Shown here: piece by piece, positions 17,482-26,229 of the stretch
Numbering within the stretch: the stretch's first letter is position 1
Layout of the letters: every line of letters begins with the position of its first letter
Assembly: GCA_021832085.1 (NCBI GenBank)
Contig: JAKBLM010000009.1
Coordinates: 1 to 64,000 of the forward strand
Length of the DNA: 64,000 bases
Direction of reading: 5' to 3'
From: Acidobacteriota bacterium
GTDB lineage: Bacteria > Acidobacteriota > Terriglobia > Acidiferrales > UBA7541
The notes under the pieces: generated by a model
What the model was told of the DNA's origin: nothing
Seen by the model: only the letters and a program-made list of their open reading frames with translations
Databases searched by the model: none
Translations under genes and position numbers: made by a program

Positions 17482-17599
17482 GTCTCTCCCCCTGAACAAG
17501 TCTCGGAACCTCCTCCCTGCGGAGTGGGTTCCGGTCTACCACATCAGGGGTGGGGAATTTTCAATCGGCACTTTGGGGATTTTTACACCGGCACTGACA
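17318..17599 (-). mobile_element. Remnant of an IS21-family element
   Basis: Read on the minus strand, the remnant begins at 17599 with TGTCAGTGCCGGTGTAAAAA, a typical IS21-family end. Within 30 bases comes a second related copy (GTGCCGATTGAAAATTCCCC), like the repeated terminal motifs of this family. The istA start follows. Everything downstream of codon 54 is missing at the junction with the IS1380-type element, and no istB is seen. Confidence 0.75.
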
Positions 17600-17849
17600 T
17601 TTCTTCGGATCGTGATACCTCCTCACGATCCATAAAGACCGTCTGATGGCGAGGTTAAGTGATTAGGAAATCGTTCTGCCTGCCGCCGTCAAGACTGATC
17701 CGGGCGTCTGCTTCCAGCCAGAAAAGCCGGTAAATCTGCTTGTCCCAGGTAGTGGATTTGTAGACGGGGTTGATGTAAACGCGAACGTCGACCCGGGCAA
17801 CCATCACGCGAAAAATCGGTTCTCTACCGAATGTGTCAAGCCTGTCCCG

Positions 17850-18110
17850 AGCCCGCCACAAGGGCCGCCTACCAGCCCGGCCCGGGCGCAATATCAGTTG
17901 GGCCAAAAGGGACTGGAATTCATCGAGAAGGAGAAGGTGGATTCCATAGCCACCGTTTACCACGCCAACGGAAAAAGCACTTTGGACGACTGGGCCATCG
18001 GATCTGGCTACAGGGTTTTACAGTCGGGGGATTTTTCCAAAGGTATTATGAAGGCACAACCGGCTGCACTGCTGAAGCAGGGTTGTATCCCGCTTCCTGT
18101 AGAAAAGTGA
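17850..18110 (+). pseudogene. Possible C-terminal remnant of an unrecognised protein
   Basis: A frame ending at 18110 reads GLEFIEKEKVDSIATVYHAN and continues into WAIGSGYRVLQSGDF and QGCIPLPVEK. This is a balanced, protein-like composition with no credible start. I do not recognise the family. It lies between the IS21 remnant and the NusG-like remnant and is probably debris. An overlapping minus-strand frame (17655-17963) is an alternative reading, so confidence is low. The rest of 17600-18300 shows nothing else I can support. Confidence 0.25.
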
Positions 18111-18299
18111 AAGGCGCGTTCTCCTGTTCAGGACGAAACTGGCAGTAAGCGCCTGTAAAACAATAAGTTAGGAGAACTTTGGACTTGTGGGTCGCGGGGC
18201 GGAGCTGTAGATGGGCAGAGGTTGTGGAGAAAGCTCCCGGGCTGAAAGGCGAAGCCTGGCGGACCCGCGACAGGCGAGCCATTTGAGGCAGAGAAGGCA

Positions 18300-18573
18300 A
18301 TGGCCGCGAGTTTAGGCGGGGGGCTGCCCACGGTGTTGGCCGGTCAGGAGATCGAGACGCTGCTCAATGGGCTCGGCAGCGACCCGCGCGCCCAGCCGCA
18401 TCCTCCTCACGCTCGGTTGCCGCGTGCGCGTCGTCAACGGCCCGCTCGCCGGCCTGGAGGGCATTCTGCGCCACCGAAAAGGGAACCACCACTTGATCCT
18501 CTCGGTCGACCTGATCCAGCACTCGATCTCAGCGGAAACGGGTGTATGCAATTTGATGCTCGTGAGGCGGTAG
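18300..18573 (+). pseudogene. Frameshifted remnant of a NusG/UpxY-like transcription antiterminator
   Basis: The C-terminal KOW domain is recognisable as CRVRVVNGPLAGLEGILRHR followed by HHLILSVDLIQHSIS, as in NusG paralogues (RfaH/UpxY/LoaP type) that bind the ribosome or RNA polymerase. The upstream linker (GLPTVLAGQEIETLL, then RAQPHP) is in a different frame, and a two-base loss near 18400-18410 explains the break. The N-terminal NGN domain is missing or degraded. Such proteins usually head exopolysaccharide operons, which fits the glycan genes that follow. Confidence 0.65.
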
Positions 18574-19022
18574 TTGGCTGGGTTTCATTTCGCAGGAAGG
18601 GCTGTCTAGTCGGCGGGCCGATCTGAGGTAGGTGTGTGAATCTGCCCGCAATTTCGGGCGAGACATTTCTCGGAAGGTGCGTCGCATGCCCCCGGCGTTG
18701 TCGCAGAGATATATTTGAGCCTCCAAATGCCAGGCCATGCAATCTACGTTGGTCTCGCAGGAAAAGATATAGGCTGGCGGTGTTGGCATAGCTGGTGTGC
18801 TTCGAACGCCTAGTCCAAGCGGATGAGTGGCCAATAGCGACGCACATCGTATTCCTGACCTCAAGCCTTCAGCCAATCGCCGGGTATGCCGGGGTCATGA
18901 AACTGTTGAGCTCAATAGCCTCCCGGAGCCACAAGCGACTTATCAACTCGCTGGCGCGGGCGGGGTCGGGACTCACGGGGTAGGAAGGCGGCTGGCCGGT
19001 GAAGCCGACCAGGCTTGCCTAA
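18574..19022. other. Spacer before the polysaccharide genes, no gene supported
   Basis: Open frames on both strands in these 449 bases have no recognisable domain, start context or protein-like composition. The stretch probably represents decayed sequence after the NusG-like remnant. I see no clear promoter or repeat. Confidence 0.4.
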
Positions 19023-20192
19023 ATGTTGCTCACGTACCACACGGCCACCGATTTGTGGACAGCGGGTTGCGAAACCGCTCTATGGCTGGCGTTGGGAGCC
19101 ACCCTATATACGTGGGCAGGTTATCCCGCAAGCCTGTGGGTACTGAGCCGGGAGCGATGTGGCAAGCTGAGCCCGAAAGCGTTTGAACCAACCGTATCGA
19201 TCATCATCGCCGCGCGTAATGAAGAAGCGCAGATCAGGGACAAACTCAGGGACTGCTCAGCCCTGCGATACCGGCCAGACGCCCTCCAAATCTTGGTCGC
19301 CTCGGACGGGTCAACCGACAACACGGAGACCATCGTGCGGGAACTCTCCGAGCGAGACCCTCGAGTTGAGCTGGTGAGAACGAAGGGCCGAGCAGGCAAA
19401 AGCCAAGCGCAGAACGTGGCCGCGCAGCACGCAAGCGGAGAGATACTCCTCTTCACGGACGTCGAGACCAGAATACCTCCCGACGCACTGCAGCCGATCC
19501 TTGGGAACTTCTCGGACCCGCAAGTCGGCCTAGTCACGGCAGTGGTTAATTTCCCCAAAGGCGACGGCGCGGTCGCGGGCGGCCAGGGCTTCTACTGGAG
19601 GTACGAGACTTTTCTCCGGCAGATGGAGTCCGATATAGGAATTCTGGCGACCGCCAGCGGACAATTGCTTGCGGTACGGCGAAGTCTCTTCCGACCCATA
19701 GATCCACAACATGGAGATGACTGTATCATCCCACTCGATGTGTGCCTTCATGGATTCCGTGTCGTCCAGGAGCCGCGCGCGGTTGTTACCGATGTAATGC
19801 CCCACACAATCGAGGGTGAGCTTCGCGCGCGCATACGCATGACCACGCGCAACTGGACTGGAACTTTCAGCCGACCCGCACTGTTGAACCCACTTCGCTT
19901 CCCCGGAACCGCTTGGTCACTCGTTTCACACAAGCTACTTCGCTGGCTGACGCCATTCTTGCTGGTCTCAGCCCTCATTTCGAATACCGTCCTCGTGCTG
20001 GAGCATCGAGCAGTCCTCCTCTGGTTCACGCAAGCGATTTTCTACTTGGCCGCCATCGTCGGATGGTTGCGCGAACGCAAGGGCCAGTCCGCCGCCCCTT
20101 TCTCCTACGCCTTCTGTTTCTGTCTCGCAAACGTCGGATTTATGCTGGGCATCGTTAAGGCCTTCCGCGGCCAGAGGACGGTAGCTTACTAG
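19023..20192 (+). CDS. Membrane-anchored family 2 glycosyltransferase
   Basis: This 389-aa protein has an N-terminal membrane segment (about residues 17-40) and then a GT-A fold: VSIIIAARNEE for nucleotide binding, ASDGSTDNT, and FTDVET as the DXD-type metal site. The acceptor region carries DDC and the R-x5-W-type RMTTRNW. Two or three C-terminal membrane segments follow (about 300-375). It resembles processive or exopolysaccharide GT2 enzymes that add a sugar from a nucleotide donor to a lipid-linked glycan at the inner face of the membrane. The ribosome site is weak. It is the first gene of the polysaccharide group. Confidence 0.85.
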   Translation: MLLTYHTATDLWTAGCETALWLALGATLYTWAGYPASLWVLSRERCGKLSPKAFEPTVSIIIAARNEEAQIRDKLRDCSALRYRPDALQILVASDGSTDNTETIVRELSERDPRVELVRTKGRAGKSQAQNVAAQHASGEILLFTDVETRIPPDALQPILGNFSDPQVGLVTAVVNFPKGDGAVAGGQGFYWRYETFLRQMESDIGILATASGQLLAVRRSLFRPIDPQHGDDCIIPLDVCLHGFRVVQEPRAVVTDVMPHTIEGELRARIRMTTRNWTGTFSRPALLNPLRFPGTAWSLVSHKLLRWLTPFLLVSALISNTVLVLEHRAVLLWFTQAIFYLAAIVGWLRERKGQSAAPFSYAFCFCLANVGFMLGIVKAFRGQRTVAY

Positions 20193-20207
20193 CAAGGAAA
20201 ATCGTCG

Positions 20208-20345
20208 ATGGACGTATCCCCTCTAACGCACGTAGTCAGCTCCGAGTTGGCGAGGATCATTGCCGCATACGAAAGGCGCAATCGTGTGATCCGACAGGGC
20301 CCGAATGCGCAAATCCGCCCCGTGAACCTAAAGCATTGCCCATGA
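20208..20345 (+). CDS. Short ORF, possible truncated methyltransferase N terminus
   Basis: Forty-five codons (MDVSPLTHVVSSELARIIAA, then YERRN and on to HCP) follow a good leader, AGCAAGGAAAATCGTCG. The opening resembles the first helix of some SAM-dependent methyltransferases, but no SAM motif is reached before the stop. The same leader pattern, AGCAACGAGGAAAATCGA, precedes the aminotransferase gene at 20516. It may be a remnant left by a deletion or a real small protein; I cannot tell. I see nothing further in 20346-20515. Confidence 0.3.
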   Translation: MDVSPLTHVVSSELARIIAAYERRNRVIRQGPNAQIRPVNLKHCP

Positions 20346-20515
20346 GAGGGAATCGAGGGAATCCTCGACGGCCACACTCTTCCGTCAGGATCTGGGCGAC
20401 CCTCTAAAACGCAGCCGCCCGGATACCCCTGCTCAGCATCCGCTACACGTGTCTGTTGCAGGAGCCGTGACCTCCCTGCGGCCGCGGCTCCGTCCCTAGC
20501 AACGAGGAAAATCGA

Positions 20516-21739
20516 ATGCGTCATACCCTGCTTCCGTTCTCGCCGCCGTTGATCGGCGACGAGGAGATCGCCGAAGTTGTAGATACCCTGCGATCAGACT
20601 GGATCACAACGGGTCCCAAAACGAAACGATTTGAGGAGGAATTTGCCGCAGTGGTCGGAGCGCCGGCGTCGCTGGCTGTGAACTCCTGTACCGCGGCGCT
20701 TCATGTGGCGTTAGCGGCACTCGGGATCGGGCAGGGCGACGCGGTGATCACAACGCCAATGACGTTTTGCTCCACCGTTCACGTTATCGAGCAGGTGGGT
20801 GCAAAGCCGCTCCTTGTGGACGTCGAGCCCGACACGCTCAACATTGACCCAGAAGGAGTCCGCCGAGTTCTACAACACGTCCCAGCCAGCAGTCGCATCA
20901 AGGCAATCCTACCCGTGCATTTGTACGGCCATCCGTGCAATATGGACCCGTTGCTGGATATTGCAAGGGAATTCGGGTTCGCCATCATCGAGGATGCGGC
21001 TCACGCCCTCCCGGCAAGGTACAAAGGCCGGATCATTGGATCCCCGTGCGATTCCGCATCTGTGAAGGTCCTCACCTGCTTCTCCTTTTACGCCACTAAG
21101 AACCTGACCACGGGGGAGGGGGGCATGCTGACAGGCCCTCCGGAGTTCGTGGATGAGGCGCGCATCTGGAGTCTCCACGGTATGAGTCGCGACGCTTGGA
21201 AACGCTACGGCGCGGAAGAATCGTGGTACTACGAAGTGGCTTGCCCTGGCTTCAAGTACAACCTGGCCGATATCCAGGCAGCGATCGGCCTGCACCAACT
21301 GCGGAAGCTCCCGGATTTTCACGCTCGACGGACTGAGATCGTCCGGCAGTACAACGAAGCGTTTTCACAGTGCGAGGAGTTCCAAATTCCGGCAAAACGT
21401 GCAGAGGTAGACCACGCCTGGCACCTGTACGTGCTGCGTTTCAATCTCGATCGCATGACAATATCCCGCAATCAGTTCATCGAAGAGCTGAAGGCCCGGA
21501 ACATCTCCAGCTCCGTCCATTTCATCCCCATCCATCTGCACCGGTATTACCGGGACCGCTATGGCTACAAACCCTATGATTTCCCCGTGGCACACCGCGA
21601 GTTCCAGCGGATCGTCTCGCTGCCAGTCTTCCCAGCAATGACGGATAGCGATGTTCAGGACGTGATCGAAGCGGTTCTCGACATTGCCCGGAGACATGGC
21701 AAAATCGCCGCGGCCAGTCCCTCCGCGGCTCGCGGCTGA
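20516..21739 (+). CDS. DegT/DnrJ/EryC1/StrS-family sugar aminotransferase (PglE-like)
   Basis: This 407-aa PLP enzyme transfers an amino group to a 4-keto (or 3-keto) nucleotide sugar. Lys195 in SFYATKNLTTGEGG is the Schiff-base lysine. EDAAHALPA (about 159-167) supplies the PLP aspartate, and the N terminus has the usual PFSPPLIGDEEI and NSCTAALH segments. GAGG lies eight bases upstream of the ATG. It sits between the GT2 gene and the initiating transferase. With the downstream PglF-type dehydratase, the natural product would be a UDP-4-amino-4,6-dideoxy-GlcNAc-type sugar. The exact sugar is inference. Confidence 0.9.
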   Translation: MRHTLLPFSPPLIGDEEIAEVVDTLRSDWITTGPKTKRFEEEFAAVVGAPASLAVNSCTAALHVALAALGIGQGDAVITTPMTFCSTVHVIEQVGAKPLLVDVEPDTLNIDPEGVRRVLQHVPASSRIKAILPVHLYGHPCNMDPLLDIAREFGFAIIEDAAHALPARYKGRIIGSPCDSASVKVLTCFSFYATKNLTTGEGGMLTGPPEFVDEARIWSLHGMSRDAWKRYGAEESWYYEVACPGFKYNLADIQAAIGLHQLRKLPDFHARRTEIVRQYNEAFSQCEEFQIPAKRAEVDHAWHLYVLRFNLDRMTISRNQFIEELKARNISSSVHFIPIHLHRYYRDRYGYKPYDFPVAHREFQRIVSLPVFPAMTDSDVQDVIEAVLDIARRHGKIAAASPSAARG

Positions 21740-21799
21740 AGCACCGCATTCGGCAGTTCCGTCGTAAAGCTTCGACCCGAAGTCACAAGAGAAACGCAA

Positions 21800-22450
21800 T
21801 TGCACCCTGCGCGCCGGATATTTGATTCCTGTTGCTCCGCTGTCGGCCTTGCCGCGCTGTCGCCTCTTCTCGTCGCGAGCGCTCTCGCGATCAAGCTGGA
21901 GGACGGGGGGCCGGTTTTCTACGCTCAGCCGCGCATTGGCAAAGAGTTCCGCACTTTTGGCCTTCTCAAGTTCAGAACGATGGTTCCCGGCGCCGACCGC
22001 CACGGGCGGCTCACTGCGCCCGGCGATCCCCGCATAACGCGAGTTGGAAGGCTTCTCAGAAGGTACAAAATCGACGAACTGCCGCAACTGATCAACGTAC
22101 TCCGTGGCGAGATGCAACTCGTAGGACCGCGGCCGGAGGTTGAACCATACGTATCGATATTCCAGGCGCAATACTCCGTGCTTCTCCGTGAGCCGCCCGG
22201 CGTCACTGACCCCGCATCCATCGTGTATCGGCACGAGGAACAAAAGATGGACGTGGCCCATGTCGAGGAGCATTACAGAACGCAGATATTGCCAGATAAG
22301 TTGCAGCTATCCCTCAACTATTTGGCAGGACGCACATTTGTCTCCGACGTGGCGATTCTCTTCCGCACGGTCCTTGGGCTAGGTCTGTCGGAGAAACGGC
22401 TTCGGGCCGCCACCAAACCAAAGCAGCAACGGAACCCGCGGCCGGCGTAA
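21800..22450 (+). CDS. Small initiating sugar-1-phosphate transferase (PglC/WcaJ-type phosphoglycosyltransferase)
   Basis: At 216 aa this matches the minimal monotopic phosphoglycosyltransferases such as PglC, which move a sugar-1-phosphate from UDP-sugar to undecaprenyl phosphate. A re-entrant hydrophobic helix spans about residues 11-31. KFRTM (57-61) and the catalytic Asp92-Glu93 dyad in IDELPQLINVLRGEM follow, then LVGPRPEVEPYV. It starts with TTG at 21800, and the ribosome site is poor, so the start is uncertain by a few codons. It lies 60 bases after the aminotransferase and 83 before the dehydratase, presumably in one transcript. Confidence 0.88.
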   Translation: MHPARRIFDSCCSAVGLAALSPLLVASALAIKLEDGGPVFYAQPRIGKEFRTFGLLKFRTMVPGADRHGRLTAPGDPRITRVGRLLRRYKIDELPQLINVLRGEMQLVGPRPEVEPYVSIFQAQYSVLLREPPGVTDPASIVYRHEEQKMDVAHVEEHYRTQILPDKLQLSLNYLAGRTFVSDVAILFRTVLGLGLSEKRLRAATKPKQQRNPRPA

Positions 22451-22533
22451 CCCAAAACGATCGGCACGCCGTTTCGCCACAGCGGACCACGAGCCTACCG
22501 CCGCGCTCACGATCACTGGTTGCAGGAGATACG

Positions 22534-24456
22534 ATGAGAAAAATCGGGTATGATCCTTACTCGTCGCTGAACCAACGGCTGATTGACGCAACCATCGCCG
22601 GGATTTCTTTCTACCTGGCGTATCAGCTGAGGTTCAATTGGTCTGTTCCGGCTGGCTCGCTCGAACAGATGTGGCTTCTCCTTCCGGCAATCATGCTCGG
22701 AAGGGTCCTGGTGAATTCCGCGCTTAAAACCTATCGCCTGGTCTGGCGTCATACCGGTTTGGCGGACGCCGTGATTGTGGCGCGCAGCTGCGCCGTCTTC
22801 TCGTTCGTCTTGCTTGCACTCCGGCTCTGGGCCCCGAACCGACTTGTTGATATTCGCATGCCGCTCAGCATCATTGTGATCGAGTTTCTTCTTTCTCTGG
22901 AAGGCTCCCTTGTGGCCCGTGCTCTTCGACGGCTTCTTTACGAAAGGTTCTCGCACAAACTGCTCAGCGGGCACGCAGCAACTTGCGTTCTGCTAGTGGG
23001 AGCGGGTCAGGCAGGCGTAACTGCAGCCAAGGAAATCGCCTCTCGCACCGGCGTCAGGCCAGTCGGCTTCGTGGACGACGACCCGAAGAAATTGGGTTGC
23101 TGCATCAACGGCCTCCACGTCCTCGGAACGCTGAATTCTCTGGCCAAGATCGTTCAGGAGTACCGAGTGCGGGAGGTACTGCTATGTCTCGCGCGCCCCC
23201 CTCGCAATCTTCTCAGGACGGTATGGGCCACGTGCGATCACCTGGGCGTACGCGTGAAGATCATCCCCACGTTCGAGGAAATTTTTGAAGGGAAAACGAA
23301 CGTCGCCGCGTTCCGCGACATCGAAATGCACGATCTGCTTGGGCGCGAGCCTGTTACCCAGCTCCAGAACGAAGGCGAAGTCCTGGCGGCCTACCGGGGC
23401 AAGAGAATTCTGATTACCGGTGCGGGTGGTTCGATCGGCTCCGAGCTTGCATACCAACTGGCAAAGGTAAAGCCCGCGCAGTTGGTCCTGCTCGACAAGG
23501 ACGAGAACGGCCTGAGCGACGCCTACCTACGCATTGGGTCGGAGGTCAAAGGGGTCTCGCTCTTCCCGGCAGTCGCGGACATTCGTTTCTCAGGACGCCT
23601 GAGGTCGCTGTTCGCGGATTTCCGGCCGGAAGTGGTTTTCCACGCCGCAGCGCATAAACACGTCTACCTGATGGAAGCTAATCCGTGCGAGGCCATTTTG
23701 AACAATGTCGTAGGAACGCGGAATGTAGTCGAAAAATCGGTGGCATTTGGTGTCTCCCGCTTCGTGCTGATTTCGACCGACAAGGCCGTCAGGCCCACTT
23801 CGATCATGGGCGCAAGCAAGCGCGTATGCGAGATGGTCGTTCAGTCACAGGCGGACGCCGGCCAGACGCGATTTTGCTGTGTCCGATTCGGCAACGTTCT
23901 GGGAAGCCGTGGCAGCGTTGTGCCGATTTTTCGCAAGCAGATCGAACGTGGTGGCCCAATCACAGTGACCCACCCGGAGGTACGCCGGTATCTAATGACG
24001 ATTCCGGAAGCAGTGGGGCTTTTGATTCAGGCTGGGACGCTGGGCTGCTCTGGGGAGACCTTTGTCCTGGAAATGGGAGAGCCGGTATTGATTCAAGACT
24101 TGGCGCGTGACCTTATAGAGTGTTCCGGCCTCCGTCCGGGACGTGACATTCAGATCCAGCTAACTCGACTGCGCCATGGAGAAAAGTTAAACGAGATTCT
24201 TTTCGACGAGATGACGGAAAAGCTCTCGCACACACAGTTTGAAAAGATTTATGCGATTAACGGCCCAGCCATCGACCCGGTACGGTTTGCCGGTGAGTTG
24301 GCAGCCCTCGAGGATGCCGCTCGTTTGGGATCTCTTCCCGGCATCACTCGGATTCTCCGCGAACTAAACATCGGGTTCATGGGGGAAACGCAAGAGTCAC
24401 AACCAGTGGCTGGACCTGCCATCAGCACAACGATCTTCGCCGCAGAACAAGCATAG
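22534..24456 (+). CDS. Membrane-bound UDP-N-acetylglucosamine 4,6-dehydratase (PglF/CapD/WbpM type)
   Basis: This 640-aa protein makes the 4-keto-6-deoxy intermediate used by the neighbouring aminotransferase. Four membrane helices lie in about residues 15-125. A first Rossmann-like domain (VLLVGAGQAG, 152-161) is followed by the catalytic SDR domain with GAGGSIGSEL (296-305). The active site reads STDKAVRPTSIMGASKR (414-430). Thr415-Asp416-Lys417 and Met425 in place of the usual tyrosine are the PglF/CapD arrangement. GCAGGAG precedes the ATG. Together with the two genes upstream it gives three steps of a bacillosamine-like pathway. The PglD-type acetyltransferase is not in the window. Confidence 0.9.
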   Translation: MRKIGYDPYSSLNQRLIDATIAGISFYLAYQLRFNWSVPAGSLEQMWLLLPAIMLGRVLVNSALKTYRLVWRHTGLADAVIVARSCAVFSFVLLALRLWAPNRLVDIRMPLSIIVIEFLLSLEGSLVARALRRLLYERFSHKLLSGHAATCVLLVGAGQAGVTAAKEIASRTGVRPVGFVDDDPKKLGCCINGLHVLGTLNSLAKIVQEYRVREVLLCLARPPRNLLRTVWATCDHLGVRVKIIPTFEEIFEGKTNVAAFRDIEMHDLLGREPVTQLQNEGEVLAAYRGKRILITGAGGSIGSELAYQLAKVKPAQLVLLDKDENGLSDAYLRIGSEVKGVSLFPAVADIRFSGRLRSLFADFRPEVVFHAAAHKHVYLMEANPCEAILNNVVGTRNVVEKSVAFGVSRFVLISTDKAVRPTSIMGASKRVCEMVVQSQADAGQTRFCCVRFGNVLGSRGSVVPIFRKQIERGGPITVTHPEVRRYLMTIPEAVGLLIQAGTLGCSGETFVLEMGEPVLIQDLARDLIECSGLRPGRDIQIQLTRLRHGEKLNEILFDEMTEKLSHTQFEKIYAINGPAIDPVRFAGELAALEDAARLGSLPGITRILRELNIGFMGETQESQPVAGPAISTTIFAAEQA

Positions 24457-24675
24457 CCATCGGTTCGTCAGCACTTCGGTCGCCGCAAGCCTGGGAACCA
24501 TCCTCGCAGTCTTCTTTTAACCCACCAAAGCGTCCCGATAGGTCGCTTTACCACGCCTGTTCCTCATTTCTCCGTGTAAAATGTTCCTCTCAGGCTGGAG
24601 GCCTGTCTGAAATATACCTGCGCGGCAGCAGCAGTAATCGGATCGTCTTCGACGATTCGGGGCCGCTCTCGACTG

Positions 24676-24921
24676 CTAGGTCTTCGAGTTCGAATTCTTC
24701 GTTTCGTTCTTAGGTTTGGCTTTCGCTTTCCGTCGACTTTTGTAAGACGGGCCCCACTTTATTCCAAGGTGCCTGGCGTCATACCCTCCTGGGTCTTCAA
24801 GCCCCTGATTTAAATCCCTCCACCTTGCACGCTCGGCTTCACGCCGGGCTTCTTGCCGGCGATCCATGTCTGACTCCATGTCTTCAGCTGCTTTGGACAC
24901 CCGTTTCGCAGCGGTGCTCAT
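24676..24921 (-). CDS. Small highly charged protein of unknown function
   Basis: Eighty-one codons begin at ATG 24921 behind a good GGAGGG. The product has a helical acidic/basic half (EDMESDMDRRQEARREAERA) and a lysine-rich tail (SRRKAKAKPKNETK), with GLEDPGGYDARHLGI between. I recognise no family. The tail could bind nucleic acid or be disordered. It stands alone between the polysaccharide genes and the cheA remnant. Confidence 0.4.
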   Translation of the reverse strand: MSTAAKRVSKAAEDMESDMDRRQEARREAERARWRDLNQGLEDPGGYDARHLGIKWGPSYKSRRKAKAKPKNETKNSNSKT

Positions 24922-25350
24922 GAGGCCCTCCGGGAAGTCTCAATGACTTCCAACCCTTAACTGCATTGTACTGTGCAAAAACATTGCCGCGGGTAGAGTT
25001 ATTTTTCTGGTCTTGGGGTGGCTCGGGACTCAAGCTGCCACAAATCGCAAAAGGCCAATATCCTGTTCCCGCCTCAGTGGGTCCCAACAGGACAACCTCC
25101 CGATCGACGGGGAGCCGCGTCCAAGGTGAGGATGTGGCCACGGGAGCTTTGCTGTGTGAATCGTTCGAAATGCTGAAAAACACACAGGCGTAGACCCACA
25201 ACTTCCAGTTGACATCTTCCGGAGCCAAGGCACCGTGATCGCTTGCATCGAGTTGCCGACCGCGAGCCTCGAGGTCTAGTTGATGACTCGAATTGCGCAT
25301 CGGCGTGTGGCGACCGAAGATCGCCGTAGGAGCACAGCAAACGTCACGAC
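24922..25350. other. Spacer with no supported gene
   Basis: A minus-strand frame (24884-25408) crosses these 429 bases, but it has no recognisable domain, overlaps the small ORF in another frame and lacks a clear ribosome site. I see no repeats or strong hairpins. The right part leads into the cheA remnant. Confidence 0.35.
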
Positions 25351-26070
25351 GTGGCGCGTGACGCGCTGCGAGAAGCGCACTGCTCGGGCCGGTTTTTCCT
25401 CCTCGCAATCGATTGTGTCCATATCGGCACGGCTGGCGAATTCCTGACCGATAAAGTCTTCACTCTTGTTGCCGATGCTACTGGGCTGACGCCGGAGATT
25501 ACCAGCGGTCTGCTGTCGAGGGCCGATGCCGTGCGAACGATGCTCGGCTCGATCGAGGCGAGTGGCAACGACGGCGAGGGCGATTATTCCTTGCTGATCG
25601 AGGCACTGACGCGACTACAGGCTTCGGGAGGCGCGCGAGGCGGGCAGGGTACTTCGGCCGAAGTTGGGACAAAGAAGAGCAAGCCGCGAAGATCCAGCAA
25701 GAAAAGAGAGGATGCGCGCGCCGCTCCGGCCGCAAGAGGCCGAAGAAACGCAGATCGGTGAAATCCTGACCGATTCCGAGAAGGCGACCGAGGCGCAGGT
25801 GTCGGCCGCTCTCGACCAGCAACTCAGTGGGGATCCGGGGCACCTGGGCGAGATCCTCGTATCCAAGGGATCGGTCACGCCGGACGACGGGCTGGATGCG
25901 TTGCAGACGCAGAAAGAGATTCAGTCCTCGACGCACCCTGATCCACGGTGACGACTTCTCTCTCCGTGGGGTCGCCGCGGACAATTCCATTCGCGTGTTG
26001 CTCGAACTGGAGAGGCGGCCGATGAGCATTACGCTCTTGATTCGTTCCCAGAAGCTGTTTTGGGGGTGGC
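25351..26070 (+). pseudogene. cheA: Degraded remnant of a cheA chemotaxis histidine kinase (N-terminal half)
   Basis: Three pieces in shifting frames follow the order of a CheA. The first is an Hpt-like helix end (LTPEITSGLLSRADAVRTML, then a GDYSLLIEALTRL segment, 25480-25620). The second is a linker module, IGEILTDSEKATEAQVSAAL and HLGEILVSKGSVTPDDGL (about 25757-25900). The third, in another frame, is VAADNSIRV (25971-25997), the usual lead into the P3 dimerisation helix of CheA. The Hpt phosphoacceptor histidine region is not recognisable and no kinase domain follows, so the gene is dead. Its position next to motA/motB suggests a lost chemotaxis locus. Confidence 0.65.
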
Positions 26071-26229
26071 CGGTTAGGCGGGGGTCTGCGGATACCGGCG
26101 CCGTCGATCGTTTTTCCGTTCGTTGTGTGGCATGCTGCCCGAGGGACGCGCGGATTCCATACGATTTTCAGAGCCGCTGCAGAAGGTGGCAACGCTGCCG
26201 ACACGGCCCTGCGCCCGCCAACTCGCGGT
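25952..26229. other. End of the cheA remnant and spacer before the motB stop
   Basis: Beyond about 26070 nothing coding is recognisable. The spacer separates the plus-strand remnant from the 3' end of the minus-strand motB gene. I see no clear bidirectional terminator. Confidence 0.3.

Noticed and set aside
17655..17963. Minus-strand frame of 102 codons after the IS21 remnant
   Set aside because: The C-terminal part looks protein-like but has no credible start and conflicts with the plus-strand remnant; it is undecidable by eye.
18529..18876. Minus-strand frame of 115 codons after the NusG-like remnant
   Set aside because: Scattered Cys/His/Arg composition, no domain and no ribosome site.
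24884..25408. Minus-strand frame of 174 codons between the polysaccharide genes and the cheA remnant
   Set aside because: Composition is partly protein-like, but there is no domain or clear ribosome site, and it overlaps the better-supported small ORF in another frame.
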